DNA from: DASSTJ01 sp035707965
GTDB taxonomy: Bacteria; Actinomycetota; Actinomycetes; Actinomycetales; Angustibacteraceae
Assembly: GCA_035707965.1 (NCBI GenBank)
Contig: DASSTJ010000176.1
Span: forward strand, 1-52,770
Length of the DNA stretch: 52,770 bases
Direction of reading: 5' to 3'
The notes beneath the pieces were generated by a model. The model saw nothing but the letters and a program-made list of their open reading frames with translations. It had not been told where the DNA came from and ran no database searches. The translations under genes and the position numbers were made by a program. Positions 1-8,168 of this stretch are shown here, piece by piece. Numbering within the stretch: position 1 is the first letter of the stretch; each line of letters opens with the position of its first letter.

Positions 1-555
1 GACCTCGTCGAGTCGCTGCTCGGGCTCGTCGAGCACGACGAGCGACGCTGGGCGCACGAGCACGGACGCGAGCCCGAGCCGGTGCCGCTGACCGCTCGAC
101 AGCGTGCCGGGCAGCTGGTCGCGCTGGTCGCCGATGCCGACCTCGTCGAGCACGTCGGCGGCGGTCTGGGCTGGGTCCTCGAGAGCGAACGCCCGGGCCA
201 GGAGCTCGACGTGCTCGCCGACGGAGAGATCGGGGAAGGTGCCCGAGTCGTCGAGCAGCGTGGCGAGCTGGGCTCGCAGCCACGGGTCGGTGTCGTCCAT
301 CGACCGGCCCTGCCAGGTCACGGTGCCCTCGTCGGGGTCGAGCAGCCCGGCGAGCATGCGCAGCAGGGTGGTCTTGCCGGTGCCGTTGCGCCCGGTGAGC
401 GCGAGTACCTCGCCAGGGGCCAGGACGGCGTCCACGTGGTCGACCACCAGGTGCGGGCCGAACCGCTTGACCAGCCCGTCGGCGACGAGACCGCTCGATG
501 CCGCCGGGTCGGGTCGTGAGGGTCGCGGCTGCTGCTCCGTCGTCCCTCGGGTCAC
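1..555 (-). CDS. ABC transporter ATP-binding protein (3' end outside window)
   Basis: This is the N-terminal 185 residues of an ABC ATPase read leftward; the gene runs off the window edge. The P-loop GRNGTGKTT is at about residues 55-63, the signature LSSGQ at about 152-156, and Walker B LVVLDEPE at about 172-179. A Pro/Ser-rich leader of about 20 residues precedes the ATPase fold. The GTG start is the first usable start after the stop of the upstream gene, 22 bases away. The spacing and the short helical region fit an ABC-2 or CcmA-like exporter ATPase. No permease partner is visible, so the cargo cannot be named. Confidence 0.88.
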   Translation of the reverse strand, partial: MTRGTTEQQPRPSRPDPAASSGLVADGLVKRFGPHLVVDHVDAVLAPGEVLALTGRNGTGKTTLLRMLAGLLDPDEGTVTWQGRSMDDTDPWLRAQLATLLDDSGTFPDLSVGEHVELLARAFALEDPAQTAADVLDEVGIGDQRDQLPGTLSSGQRHRLGLASVLVRPASLVVLDEPEQRLDEV

Positions 556-577
556 CTCGTCACTGTACGGCGGCCGG

Positions 578-1426
578 TCAGCCGCAGAACGAGGCGCTCG
601 CGGTCCAGCCGCCTTGCTTCTCGTCATCGCTGCCCAGCAGGCCGACGCTGCCGGAGCAGGCGACACCCTCGACCTTGTGGTCGGAGTAGGTGTCGAGCTG
701 CTCGGGCGTGGACAGGTGCAGCGCCGCGCGGCCCGACGCCAGTCCGACGGTGCCGAGGGTGTACAAGGCCGAGGTGAAGGGACCGTTGACCCCGGGGTCG
801 GACGTGGACGAGCCGACCAGCCGGTCACCCACGATCGCCAGGTCGGCCAGCTGGCGGACGTCGGAGGTCGGGTAGGGCACTCGCACGGTCCCGGTGGAGA
901 TGCGGCCGAAGGTGCCGCTGCCGACGTCGAGTGTCGCCGCCCAGACGCGTGCCGCCGCGGTGGTCGACCCACGGCTCGCCCATACGGCGATGGTGGTCGA
1001 GCCGCTGCTCGTCAGCGCGAAGCTCTCGATGTTGCGCTGGCCCTTCGGCACGGTGAACGTGCTCACCGTCGACAGCGTGGTGCCGCTGACCGTGATGACG
1101 GTGCCCCTGCCGGTGCTGGTCAGCACCGCGAAGGTGCTGTCCTGGCCGGGTACCGCGGCGACGGACTCGAGGTCGGACGGCGCCGTGCCCGGCCAGCTCA
1201 GCTGCGTGACGCGGCCGTCGTCATCGAGCAGCGCGACGCGGTTCTGGCCGGCCGTCTTGTTGTCCCGCACCACGAGCCAGCCGGACGACGCCGGGGCCAT
1301 GCCGCTGATCCCGCCCGTCGTGCCGGTGGCGACCTGGGTCCAGCCGGTGTCGGCCAAGGCGGCCGCGGGTACGGCGACGGCTGTTGCGAGCACCAGCCCC
1401 GCGACAGCTGAGCTCAGGCGACGCAT
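578..1426 (-). CDS. Secreted protein of unknown function
   Basis: I do not recognise a family. The 282-residue product has a clear Sec signal peptide: MRR, a hydrophobic stretch to about residue 23, and a likely cleavage after ALA near residue 25. The mature part is rich in Ser, Thr, Val and Gly with recurring short beta-type strands, as expected of a beta-propeller-like or other all-beta extracellular domain. Two Cys residues near the C-terminus could form a disulfide. The frame stays open upstream to 1501, but those residues would fall inside a 22-bp palindrome and precede the signal peptide, so the ATG at 1426 is preferred. The next gene, an ABC ATPase, follows 22 bases later and may be cotranscribed. 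Confidence 0.75.
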   Translation of the reverse strand: MRRLSSAVAGLVLATAVAVPAAALADTGWTQVATGTTGGISGMAPASSGWLVVRDNKTAGQNRVALLDDDGRVTQLSWPGTAPSDLESVAAVPGQDSTFAVLTSTGRGTVITVSGTTLSTVSTFTVPKGQRNIESFALTSSGSTTIAVWASRGSTTAAARVWAATLDVGSGTFGRISTGTVRVPYPTSDVRQLADLAIVGDRLVGSSTSDPGVNGPFTSALYTLGTVGLASGRAALHLSTPEQLDTYSDHKVEGVACSGSVGLLGSDDEKQGGWTASASFCG

Positions 1427-1479
1427 GCTCGCAGGCTGGCACTGAGGCGTCGTCGTCCGCAAGCAGTTCGGCAGAACAG

Positions 1480-1525
1480 CAGTGGGGCAGGTACGCGTCA
1501 CGGGTGACGCGTACCTGCCCCACTG
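1480..1525. terminator. Perfect 22-bp inverted repeat, probable terminator of sodN
   Basis: Arms 1480-1501 and 1504-1525 are exact reverse complements separated by two bases (GG). The element lies 21 bases past the sodN stop and before the next gene on the same strand. A hairpin this strong without a T tract is a usual actinobacterial terminator form. The length of the match is unusual and may also reflect a mobile palindrome. Confidence 0.7.
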
Positions 1526-1545
1526 ACGTGGAACGTGGAGCGGGA

Positions 1546-1950
1546 TCAGGCGGCCTTCTTGGTCTCCCAGAAGATCGTGGCGATCTCGTCGATCTTCGCG
1601 AGCAGCTCGTCGGCCTTGGCGACGTCCGACGTACCCTTCGTGCCGGCCGCCCCAGCGAGCTTGGTGGCCTCGTTGAACAGGGTGTGCAGCTGCGGGTACT
1701 TCTCGAAGTGCGGGGCCTTGAAGTAGTCGGTCCAGAGCACCCAGAGGTGGTGCTTCACGAGCTCGGAGCGCTGCTCCTTGATGAGGACGGCACGCGCCAC
1801 GAACTCCGGGTCGGTGTTGTCCTTCATCTTCGTGATGATCGCCTTGACCGACTCCGCCTCGATCTTCGCCTGGGCGGGGTCGTACACCCCGCAGGGCAGG
1901 TCGCAGTGGGCGCTGACCTCGGTCGTCCGGGCGAACAGCGGGAAGTGCAT
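1546..1950 (-). CDS. sodN: Nickel superoxide dismutase precursor
   Basis: The product converts superoxide to peroxide and oxygen in the cytoplasm with a nickel centre. The 134-residue precursor has a 14-residue propeptide followed by HCDLPCGVYD, the nickel hook of the family: His15, Cys16 and Cys20 become His1, Cys2 and Cys6 of the mature enzyme. Length, four-helix composition and the FWETKK-type C-terminus match the family. The ATG at 1950 has an AAGGGA ribosome site. A longer frame reaches 2037, but the propeptide would then be far longer than the usual 14 residues. The processing peptidase gene sodX lies just upstream in the same direction. Confidence 0.97.
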   Translation of the reverse strand: MHFPLFARTTEVSAHCDLPCGVYDPAQAKIEAESVKAIITKMKDNTDPEFVARAVLIKEQRSELVKHHLWVLWTDYFKAPHFEKYPQLHTLFNEATKLAGAAGTKGTSDVAKADELLAKIDEIATIFWETKKAA

Positions 1951-2011
1951 GGGTGGTCCCTTCGTCGAGGCCGATGGGGTGGCTCGATGTCTCGGCCAGA
2001 TGATCGTCACG

Positions 2012-2389
2012 CTACCCCTGGGGCTCGGGGAACGCACGAGTGGGGCGCGGCCACAGGCGGCCGACGACCACCGCGCGGAGGGCCGCGTGGGGCAGGGTCC
2101 CGACCTGCCAGGAGTCGACTCCCTCGGTCGCGCTGTCCCGCTCGACCCACCAGCCGTCGTCGTCGTGACGGACCGCTCGCTTCACCGACAGCGGTCGCGG
2201 GTTGCCAGCGGTGTCGGGCGGCAGGTCCACCACGACGAGGCAGCCACGGGTGAGCTGCCGGGACGTCGGTGCCCGGCCCCAGCGCACGAGCAGGCGGTCG
2301 CCGTCCTTCAGCGTCGGCAGCATCGAGCGACCCCGCACGACGACGACCCCCCACCGTTCGGTGGGGGGCCGGGCGCCGGACGCGTCCAC
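2012..2389 (-). CDS. sodX: Nickel-type superoxide dismutase maturation protease (S26 family)
   Basis: This 125-residue protein is a small, soluble signal-peptidase-like Ser/Lys protease. The catalytic serine sits in GRSMLPTL (Ser22) and the general-base lysine in SVKRAV (Lys70). It lacks a membrane anchor, as SodX proteins do. Its role is to cut the SodN propeptide so that the mature N-terminal His can bind nickel. It lies 61 bases upstream of sodN. The GTG at 2389 is chosen because about 20 residues are expected before the catalytic Ser. A GC hairpin (2347-2368) falls inside the first codons. Confidence 0.92.
   Translation of the reverse strand: MDASGARPPTERWGVVVVRGRSMLPTLKDGDRLLVRWGRAPTSRQLTRGCLVVVDLPPDTAGNPRPLSVKRAVRHDDDGWWVERDSATEGVDSWQVGTLPHAALRAVVVGRLWPRPTRAFPEPQG
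2347..2368. terminator. GC hairpin overlapping the sodX 5' coding region
   Basis: A 9-bp perfect stem (CCCCCCACC / GGTGGGGGG) with loop GTTC lies 30 bases past the stop of the amino-acid ABC operon. It could stop that transcript or act as an attenuator for sodX, since it is embedded in codons 8-14 of sodX. Function is inferred from position only. Confidence 0.5.
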
Positions 2390-2397
2390 GGTGTCGG

Positions 2398-3252
2398 TCA
2401 GCTGCGCAGCTCGTCGTCCGCCGGGACCTCGACCGCGTCTCCCTGGTGGCCCTGGGCCTCCTCCTGGCGCATGCGCGCCAGGAACGCCTTCGTGCGGGGG
2501 TGACGAGGGTCGTTGATGACGTTCTTCGGCGCGCCCTGCTCGACCACCACGCCGCCGTCCATGAAGACGACCCGGTCGGCGACGTCCCGAGCGAAGCTCA
2601 TCTCGTGCGTGACCACGATCATCGTCATGCCCTCGTGGGCAAGCTCTCGCATGACCGCGAGCACCTCGCCCACGAGCTCGGGGTCGAGAGCACTGGTCGG
2701 CTCGTCGAACAGCATGAGCTTCGGCTGCATGGCCAGGGCTCGGGCGATGGCCACCCGCTGCTGCTGCCCACCGGACAGCTGCGACGGGTAGGCGTGCGAC
2801 CTGTCGGCGAGGCCCACGCGCGCCAGCAGGTCCTTGGCTCGACGCTGCGCCGCGGCCCTGTCGTCGCCCTTCACCTGGACGGGTGCCTCGCAGATGTTCT
2901 CGAGGGCCGTCATGTGCGGGAAGAGGTTGAACCGTTGGAACACCATGCCGATCTCGCGCCGCTGGGCCGCGATCGCCTTGTCGTTCAACCGGTGCAGGCG
3001 TCCGTCACGCTCCTCGTAGCCCATGAGGTCCCCGTCGACCCAGATGCGGCCGCCGTCGATCGACTCGAGCTGGTTGATGCAGCGCAGGAACGTCGTCTTG
3101 CCCGAACCGGAGGGACCGAGCAGGCAGACCACCTCGCCCTGGTGCACGTCCAGGTCGATGCCCTTGAGCACGGCGGTGCCGTGGAACGACTTCATCACGT
3201 TGACCGTGTGGACGAGCGGCTGCCCCGCCATCGACTGTGCTTGGGCGGTCAT
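2398..3252 (-). CDS. Polar amino-acid ABC transporter ATP-binding protein (GlnQ family)
   Basis: This is the ATPase of a high-affinity amino-acid importer and powers uptake with the permease and binding protein encoded upstream. The 284 residues contain Walker A GPSGSGKTT (about 46-54), the Q-loop in FQRFNLFPHMT, the signature LSGGQQQRV, Walker B LMLFDEPTSALDP and the switch His in VVTHEM. Its closest overall pattern is GlnQ/HisP. The ATG overlaps the permease stop (ATGA at 3249-3252). The C-terminal 35 residues, rich in Glu/Asp/Gln, extend past the usual end. The substrate is probably glutamate, glutamine or another polar amino acid. Confidence 0.93.
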   Translation of the reverse strand: MTAQAQSMAGQPLVHTVNVMKSFHGTAVLKGIDLDVHQGEVVCLLGPSGSGKTTFLRCINQLESIDGGRIWVDGDLMGYEERDGRLHRLNDKAIAAQRREIGMVFQRFNLFPHMTALENICEAPVQVKGDDRAAAQRRAKDLLARVGLADRSHAYPSQLSGGQQQRVAIARALAMQPKLMLFDEPTSALDPELVGEVLAVMRELAHEGMTMIVVTHEMSFARDVADRVVFMDGGVVVEQGAPKNVINDPRHPRTKAFLARMRQEEAQGHQGDAVEVPADDELRS

Positions 3253-4229
3253 CGGTTGCCTCCACCCATGCTGAGCCCCTTGGCGGCGGCCATCGCCTGG
3301 GGGTCGGGCTTCGCCTTGGAGCCGAAGCCTCGGCCGAAGTGCCGTTCCAGGTAGAACTGCCCGACCATGAACACGCTCGTGATGATGAGGTACCAGAGCG
3401 TGGCCGCCACAGCGACGGGGAAGATCTGGTACGTCCGGGACCCGATCGACCGCAGCTGGAAGAACAGCTCCGCGTTGAGCGGGAGGGCGATGAGCAGCGA
3501 CGTGTCCTTGACCATCGCGATGGTCTCGTTTCCGGTCGGTGGCACGATGACCCGCATCGCCTGGGGGAGCACGATGCGACGCATGGTCTTGCCGCGGCTC
3601 ATGCCGAGGGCCTGCGCCGCCTCCTCCTGACCCTTGTCGACGCTGAGGATGCCCGCGCGGGCGATCTCGGCCATGTACGCCGCCTCGGAGAGCCCGAGTC
3701 CCAGGATGCCGCCGGCGATGGACGTGCCGATCTCCTGGGTGCTGAACCCGAGGAAGCGGAAGTCGCTGCTCAGCCCGAGCAGGTCGGTGACGATCCAGTC
3801 GAACGGGATGCCGATGTCGATCCGCGGCAGCACGAACGCCAGGTTGCCGATGATGAAGAGCAGCACGTACCGCGGGATCGCCCGGAAGAACCAGACGAAG
3901 GCCCAGGCCGCGTAGCTGAGGACCGGGTTCGGGGACAGCCGCATGATCGCCAGGACGATGCCTAGCAGCACGCCGACGATCATCGACCCGATGGTCACGA
4001 GGAGCGTTCCCCGTAGGAGGCCGTTGATCACCGGCTTCTGGTTCATCGCCTCGAAGACGAAGGACCAGTTGAACTTGTCGTTGCTGAGGATCAGGTGCAG
4101 GAACATCGCCGCGAGGACGACGATGACCGCGACCGCGACCCAACGGCCCGGGTGCCGGACCGGGGCTGCGTCGATGGTGCCGGGGCGGTCGTCGTCGACG
4201 ACCGCCCCGGTTCGTGCTGAAACGCTCAC
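3249..4229 (-). CDS. Amino-acid ABC transporter permease (His/Glu/Gln/Arg family)
   Basis: This is the membrane channel of the importer. The 326-residue product has a cytoplasmic N-terminus, a first membrane helix at about residues 29-48, then a TM domain of the HEQRO type with the cytoplasmic EAA loop (EEAAQALGMSRGKTMRR), which docks to the ATPase. A single permease gene suggests a homodimer. The GTG at 4229 overlaps the binding-protein stop as GTGA. An earlier in-frame start at 4274 would lie well inside the upstream gene. The C-terminus carries a short Lys/Pro-rich tail. Confidence 0.93.
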   Translation of the reverse strand: MSVSARTGAVVDDDRPGTIDAAPVRHPGRWVAVAVIVVLAAMFLHLILSNDKFNWSFVFEAMNQKPVINGLLRGTLLVTIGSMIVGVLLGIVLAIMRLSPNPVLSYAAWAFVWFFRAIPRYVLLFIIGNLAFVLPRIDIGIPFDWIVTDLLGLSSDFRFLGFSTQEIGTSIAGGILGLGLSEAAYMAEIARAGILSVDKGQEEAAQALGMSRGKTMRRIVLPQAMRVIVPPTGNETIAMVKDTSLLIALPLNAELFFQLRSIGSRTYQIFPVAVAATLWYLIITSVFMVGQFYLERHFGRGFGSKAKPDPQAMAAAKGLSMGGGNR

Positions 4230-5131
4230 GGGTTCACGGCGAAGCTGTCGATGCCGCCCTGCTCGACACCCCACTTCTTGAGGACCTCGTCGTAGGTGCC
4301 GTCGGCCTTCAGAGCCTTGAGCGCCTCGACGATCGCGCTCGCGAAGTCGGTCTCGTCCTTGGGCACGACGTAGCCGTAGGGAGCGGCGTCGTAGATGTCG
4401 CCCAGCGTCTCGAGGGCACCGCTCGACTGCTTCACGGCGTACGCGCAGACCGGCGAGTCGGCGAGCATCGCGTCAGCCTTGCCGGACGCCACCGCGGCCG
4501 TGGCCTCGTCCTGACCCTGGTACGACTGGATCTTGATCGCGGGCTTGCCGTCGTCCTTGCACTTCTTCTGGCGCGGCGGCAGGTCCTCCTCCTCCTGCAC
4601 CGTGCCGGTCTGGACAGCGATCGTCTTGCCGCACGGGTCGTCGACGCTGACGTTCTTCGGGTTGCCCTTGGCGGTCGCCCACTGGGTGCCGGCGTTGTAG
4701 TAGCTGATCATGTTGACCTGCTGCTTGCGCTTGTCGTTGATCGTGAACGACGAGACGCCGACGTCGTACTTCCCGCTGGAGACACCGACGATGATGGAGT
4801 CGAAGCTCGACGGGACGAACTCGACCGCCACGCCGAACTTCTGCGCCACGGCCGTGAACAGGTCGATGTCGAAGCCCTGGACCGTCTTGCCGTCGGCCGC
4901 CAGGAACTCGCTCGGGGCGTAGGAGGCATCGGTGCCCACGACGATCTTCTTGGCGTCCTTGATCTTGGCAGGGAGCTTGTCGGCGAGCCCTGTCTGCGCG
5001 CTGGCAGAGGAGACGCTGCCCGTCGGCTGGCTGCCACTCTCGAGGGAGTTGGAGCCGCAGGCGGCCATGCTGAGCGCGAGTGCCACGCCGAGCACGACCG
5101 TGCTGGCGGAGCGGGGGGTGAAGCGGGTCAC
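4226..5131 (-). CDS. Amino-acid ABC transporter substrate-binding lipoprotein
   Basis: This is the extracellular receptor of the importer. The 301-residue protein has a lipoprotein signal peptide ending in SMAAC (lipidated Cys25), a Ser-rich linker, then a SBP_bac_3 fold: IVVGTDASYAPSEF, GFDIDLFTAVAQ and the second-lobe DPCGKTIAVQTGT. Three further Cys residues in the second lobe may form a disulfide. The GTG start has a strong GGGAGG site 6 bases upstream. It is the first gene of a three-gene operon joined by overlaps. Features fit a polar or acidic amino-acid ligand, but the ligand itself is not readable. Confidence 0.92.
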   Translation of the reverse strand: MTRFTPRSASTVVLGVALALSMAACGSNSLESGSQPTGSVSSASAQTGLADKLPAKIKDAKKIVVGTDASYAPSEFLAADGKTVQGFDIDLFTAVAQKFGVAVEFVPSSFDSIIVGVSSGKYDVGVSSFTINDKRKQQVNMISYYNAGTQWATAKGNPKNVSVDDPCGKTIAVQTGTVQEEEDLPPRQKKCKDDGKPAIKIQSYQGQDEATAAVASGKADAMLADSPVCAYAVKQSSGALETLGDIYDAAPYGYVVPKDETDFASAIVEALKALKADGTYDEVLKKWGVEQGGIDSFAVNP

Positions 5132-5415
5132 AAGAGCCTCCCAAAGGCTGGGTCAGATGCTGCGCATCCTGCCACCAGGCCCCCTTGACAGTCACCGACG
5201 TCACACGGACTGCGACCATCCCGTGATCTTTGAGCCACCTGCCTGGGCCGTTCGTGTGGCACCATGAGCAGGTCGCGCGGGTGACCCGAGCCTGCGACGG
5301 CGCCCCGGCCTCACCCGGCCGACCGCCTGCACCGAGTGACCGCCCCTCCAGGGGCCGGTGCCCAGGCTGCGCCCGTCAGCACCAGCTCTCCGTCTGCGAA
5401 GAGGTGACCGGACCC
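5132..5415. other. Divergent intergenic region between amino-acid importer and malic enzyme
   Basis: This stretch should hold both divergent promoters. A consensus-like TTGACA is at 5185-5190, but no good -10 follows at 16-19 bases, so I do not call a promoter. The frame of malic enzyme stays open across much of it, without protein-family similarity. Confidence 0.5.
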
Positions 5416-6654
5416 GTGTCCGCCGATCTGTCGTACCCCCAGCCGTCCACGCCCTCCACACCTTCCACACCCTCGACGTTCCAGCCGCAGCACGACCCGG
5501 ACGACGCCGTCTTCAGGTACCACCGCGGCGGCAAGCTCGCCGTCGCGTCCCGACGTCCGCTCGCCGACCGCGCGGACCTGTCGATCGCGTACACGCCCGG
5601 CGTCGCCGAGGTGTCCCTCGCGATCGCGCTCGACCCGACGCTCGCGGACGTCTACACGTCACGCGGCAACACCGTCGCCGTGGTGACCGATGGCACCGCG
5701 GTGCTCGGGCTCGGCGACATCGGGCCGGCAGCGGCTCTGCCCGTCATGGAGGGCAAGGCACTGCTGTTCAAGCACTTCGGGGACGTCGACGCCGTGCCGG
5801 TCTGCCTCGAGACCGGCACCGTCGACGAGCTCGCCGACGCGATCGCGCGGCTCGCCCCCACCTACGGTGGCATCAACCTCGAGGACATCTCCGCACCTCG
5901 GTGCTTCGAGCTCGAGCGTCGCCTCCAGGAGCGGCTCGACATCCCCGTCTTCCACGACGACCAGCACGGCACGGCGATCGTGGTGCTCGCGGCGCTCCTC
6001 AACGCGGCGAAGGTCGTGGGCCGGGAGATGAGCGACTTGCACGTGGTCGTCAGCGGTGCGGGTGCGGCCGGCGTGGCGGTCACGCGCATCCTCCAGCGCG
6101 CCGGGCTCGTCGACGTCGTCGTCTGCGACAGCAAGGGCGTCGTCGAGCCGGGCCGGGCCGACCTGAGCGACCACAAACGGCGCCTCGCCGCGACGACGAA
6201 CCCACGTCACGTCGTCGGCGGCATCAAGGAGGCCCTGGACGGCGCGGACGTCTTCGTCGGCGTGAGTGGCGGCACGGTGCCGGAGGCCGCCCTCGCCGGC
6301 ATGGCGCACGACGCCATCGTCTTCGCGCTGGCGAACCCCGACCCGGAGGTGCACCCGCAGCTGGCCGACCGGTACGCGGCCGTGGTGGCGACCGGCCGCA
6401 GCGACTACCCCAACCAGATCAACAACGTGCTGGCCTTCCCCGGCGTCTTCCGCGGGGCCTTGGACGTGCGAGCGCGGCGGGTCAGCGAGGGCATGAAGCT
6501 GGCAGCCGCGCACGCGATCGCCGCCTTGCTGCCGGACCCGGTCGCCCACGAGGTCGTGCCCAGCGTGTTCGACGACCGGGTCGTCCCCGCGGTCTCGGCC
6601 GCGGTCGCGGAGGCGGCGCGTCGCGAGGGGCTCGCGCGTCGACCCGCGGAGTGA
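5416..6654 (+). CDS. Malic enzyme (NAD(P)-dependent, short bacterial type)
   Basis: It oxidatively decarboxylates malate to pyruvate. The 412 residues begin with a low-complexity N-terminus (four PST units at residues 10-21). The catalytic domain follows: AYTPGVAEVS with the catalytic Tyr near 59, TDGTAVLGLGDIG, and MEGKALLFK with the catalytic Lys near 114. Then come NLEDISAP and HDDQHGTA, the Rossmann signature VSGAGAAGVAV and the ALANPDPEV motif. Length fits the ~400-residue class without the phosphotransacetylase extension. The GTG at 5416 is chosen because a GAGGT site precedes it; GTG at 5404 is possible. The open frame further upstream to 5230 has no family support. Confidence 0.92.
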   Translation: MSADLSYPQPSTPSTPSTPSTFQPQHDPDDAVFRYHRGGKLAVASRRPLADRADLSIAYTPGVAEVSLAIALDPTLADVYTSRGNTVAVVTDGTAVLGLGDIGPAAALPVMEGKALLFKHFGDVDAVPVCLETGTVDELADAIARLAPTYGGINLEDISAPRCFELERRLQERLDIPVFHDDQHGTAIVVLAALLNAAKVVGREMSDLHVVVSGAGAAGVAVTRILQRAGLVDVVVCDSKGVVEPGRADLSDHKRRLAATTNPRHVVGGIKEALDGADVFVGVSGGTVPEAALAGMAHDAIVFALANPDPEVHPQLADRYAAVVATGRSDYPNQINNVLAFPGVFRGALDVRARRVSEGMKLAAAHAIAALLPDPVAHEVVPSVFDDRVVPAVSAAVAEAARREGLARRPAE

Positions 6655-6760
6655 TCTGCTGATCGAGCTCTCCGGGGACCGCCACCCGCCGCGTCGTCCG
6701 CCCTGGCGCGTGTGCTCGTGGTCACCGCGACGGGTGGACCGGCCGTGGTCGCGTTGTCGC

Positions 6761-6773
6761 TAGGGTCGGACCA
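6761..6773 (+). promoter_or_regulatory. -10 box of a leaderless transcript
   Basis: TAGGGT at 6761-6766 is followed by six bases and then the ATG at 6773. No Shine-Dalgarno sequence fits. Transcription probably starts on the ATG itself. Confidence 0.6.
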
Positions 6774-7738
6774 TGTTCGCCGTCTACGCCGACCATGCCG
6801 CGCCCGACGACCCGCTGAGCGCGCTGCAGCTGGGGGAGCGGCCGGCGCCCGAGGTGCCGGAGGGCTGGGCACGGGTCCGGCTGCGAGCGGCCAGCCTCAA
6901 CCACCACGACCTCTGGAGCCTGCGCGGCGTGGGGCTCCCCGCCGACCGGCTGCCGATGGTGCTCGGCTGCGATGGCGCCGGCGTGGACGACGAGGGCAAC
7001 GAGGTCGTCGTCCACTCGGTCATCAGCAGCCCGGACTGGCGCGGCGACGAGACGTTCGACCCCGGCCGGTCGCTGTTGTCGGAGCGGTACGCGGGCACGT
7101 TCGCCGACGAGGTGGTCGTGCCCCGGCGCAACCTCGTGCCGAAGCCGTCGCAGCTGAGCTTCGAGGAAGCGGCGTGCCTGCCCACCGCCTGGCTCACGGC
7201 CTACCGCATGCTCTTCACGCGGTCGGGTGTCGCGCCCGGGTCGACGGTCCTCGTGCAGGGAGCGGGGGGCGGGGTGGCGACGGCGGTGATCGCTCTGGGC
7301 TCCGCCGCCGGCTACCGCGTCTGGGTCACGAGCCGCGACGAGGAGAAGCGGGCGAAGGCCGTCGAGCTGGGGGCCGACCAGGCCTTCGAGTCCGGCGCGC
7401 GCCTGCCGGAGCGCGTGGACGCCGTGATGGAGACGGTCGGCAAGGCGACGTGGTCGCACTCGGTGAAGTCCCTGAAGCCCGGCGGCACCATCGTGGTCTG
7501 CGGCGCCACCAGTGGCGACACGCCGTCAGCCGAGCTGACCCGTGTCTTCTTTCTCCAGCTCAGCGTCGTCGGCTCCACGATGGGCACCCGTGACGAGCTC
7601 GCTCGGCTGCTGCAGCTCTGCGCCACGACCGGTCTCCGGCCGGTGATCGACCACGCGATGCCCTTGGAGCAGGCGCGTGACGGCTTCGCGCAGCTGCTGG
7701 CCGGTGAGGTATTCGGCAAGATCGTCTTCACCCGCTGA
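6773..7738 (+). CDS. Zinc-binding-dehydrogenase-type (MDR) oxidoreductase
   Basis: This is a medium-chain dehydrogenase/reductase, probably NADPH-dependent and quinone-oxidoreductase-like. It has a GroES-like N-terminal domain (ASLNHHDLWSLRG, LGCDGAG) and a Rossmann domain with VQGAGGGVATAVIALG at about residues 160-175. The Cys-rich structural-zinc loop of alcohol dehydrogenases is absent. The 321-residue length is typical. The ATG is fixed by a -10 box six bases upstream. It is followed closely by the DUF503 gene. The substrate cannot be told from sequence. Confidence 0.88.
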   Translation: MFAVYADHAAPDDPLSALQLGERPAPEVPEGWARVRLRAASLNHHDLWSLRGVGLPADRLPMVLGCDGAGVDDEGNEVVVHSVISSPDWRGDETFDPGRSLLSERYAGTFADEVVVPRRNLVPKPSQLSFEEAACLPTAWLTAYRMLFTRSGVAPGSTVLVQGAGGGVATAVIALGSAAGYRVWVTSRDEEKRAKAVELGADQAFESGARLPERVDAVMETVGKATWSHSVKSLKPGGTIVVCGATSGDTPSAELTRVFFLQLSVVGSTMGTRDELARLLQLCATTGLRPVIDHAMPLEQARDGFAQLLAGEVFGKIVFTR

Positions 7739-7757
7739 CCGCCACCGGACGACGCTG

Positions 7758-8054
7758 ATGTGGACGGGCACGCTCGAGCTCGACCTGCTGCTGGGGGACG
7801 TGCACTCGTTGAAGGGCAAGCGATCGGTGGTCCGCCCCTTGGTGGCCGAGATCCGGCGCCGCCTCGACGTGGCGGTCGCCGAGGTCGACCACCTCGACCT
7901 GCACCGGCGGACGATGGTGGGCGTCGCAGCCGTCAGCGGTGACCGTGGCCACGTCGTCGAGCTGCTCGACGCGGTCGAAGACCTGGTGGCCGGCCGCCCC
8001 GAGATCGAGCTGCTGAGCGCTCGTCGCACCCTGCGCAGCAGCGACGACGACTGA
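7758..8054 (+). CDS. DUF503 (YlxP-like) family protein
   Basis: The 98-residue protein matches the small ferredoxin-like YlxP/DUF503 family: MWTGTLELDLLLGD, then HSLKGKRSVVRPLV and a conserved VAEVDHLDLHRRT region. In many bacteria this gene sits beside rbfA or ribosome-maturation genes; here it follows an oxidoreductase, 19 bases after that stop. Its function is not established. The ATG at 7758 gives the family's usual N-terminus; upstream in-frame codons overlap the previous gene. Confidence 0.85.
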   Translation: MWTGTLELDLLLGDVHSLKGKRSVVRPLVAEIRRRLDVAVAEVDHLDLHRRTMVGVAAVSGDRGHVVELLDAVEDLVAGRPEIELLSARRTLRSSDDD

Positions 8055-8088
8055 CCAGCTCGCGGTACGTCGTCCGCCGCCAGAACCC

Positions 8089-8150
8089 GAACTTGGTCAA
8101 CCTTGTGTACGTTTGAGACCGCTTACGCGTACACAAGGTTGACCAAGTTC
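8089..8150. terminator. 23-bp perfect inverted repeat between convergent genes
   Basis: Arms 8089-8111 and 8128-8150 are exact reverse complements with a 16-base loop. Beyond them, about 13 bases on each side pair imperfectly. The element separates the DUF503 gene from the left-reading 72-residue gene and could end transcription both ways. Its arms are more AT-rich than the neighbouring genes. Confidence 0.7.
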
Positions 8151-8168
8151 CGTTTGTGGCGGTGCCGG

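Noticed and set aside
5185..5213. Sigma-70 type promoter with TTGACA
   Set aside because: The -35 is perfect, but no TANNNT lies at a 16-19 base spacing.
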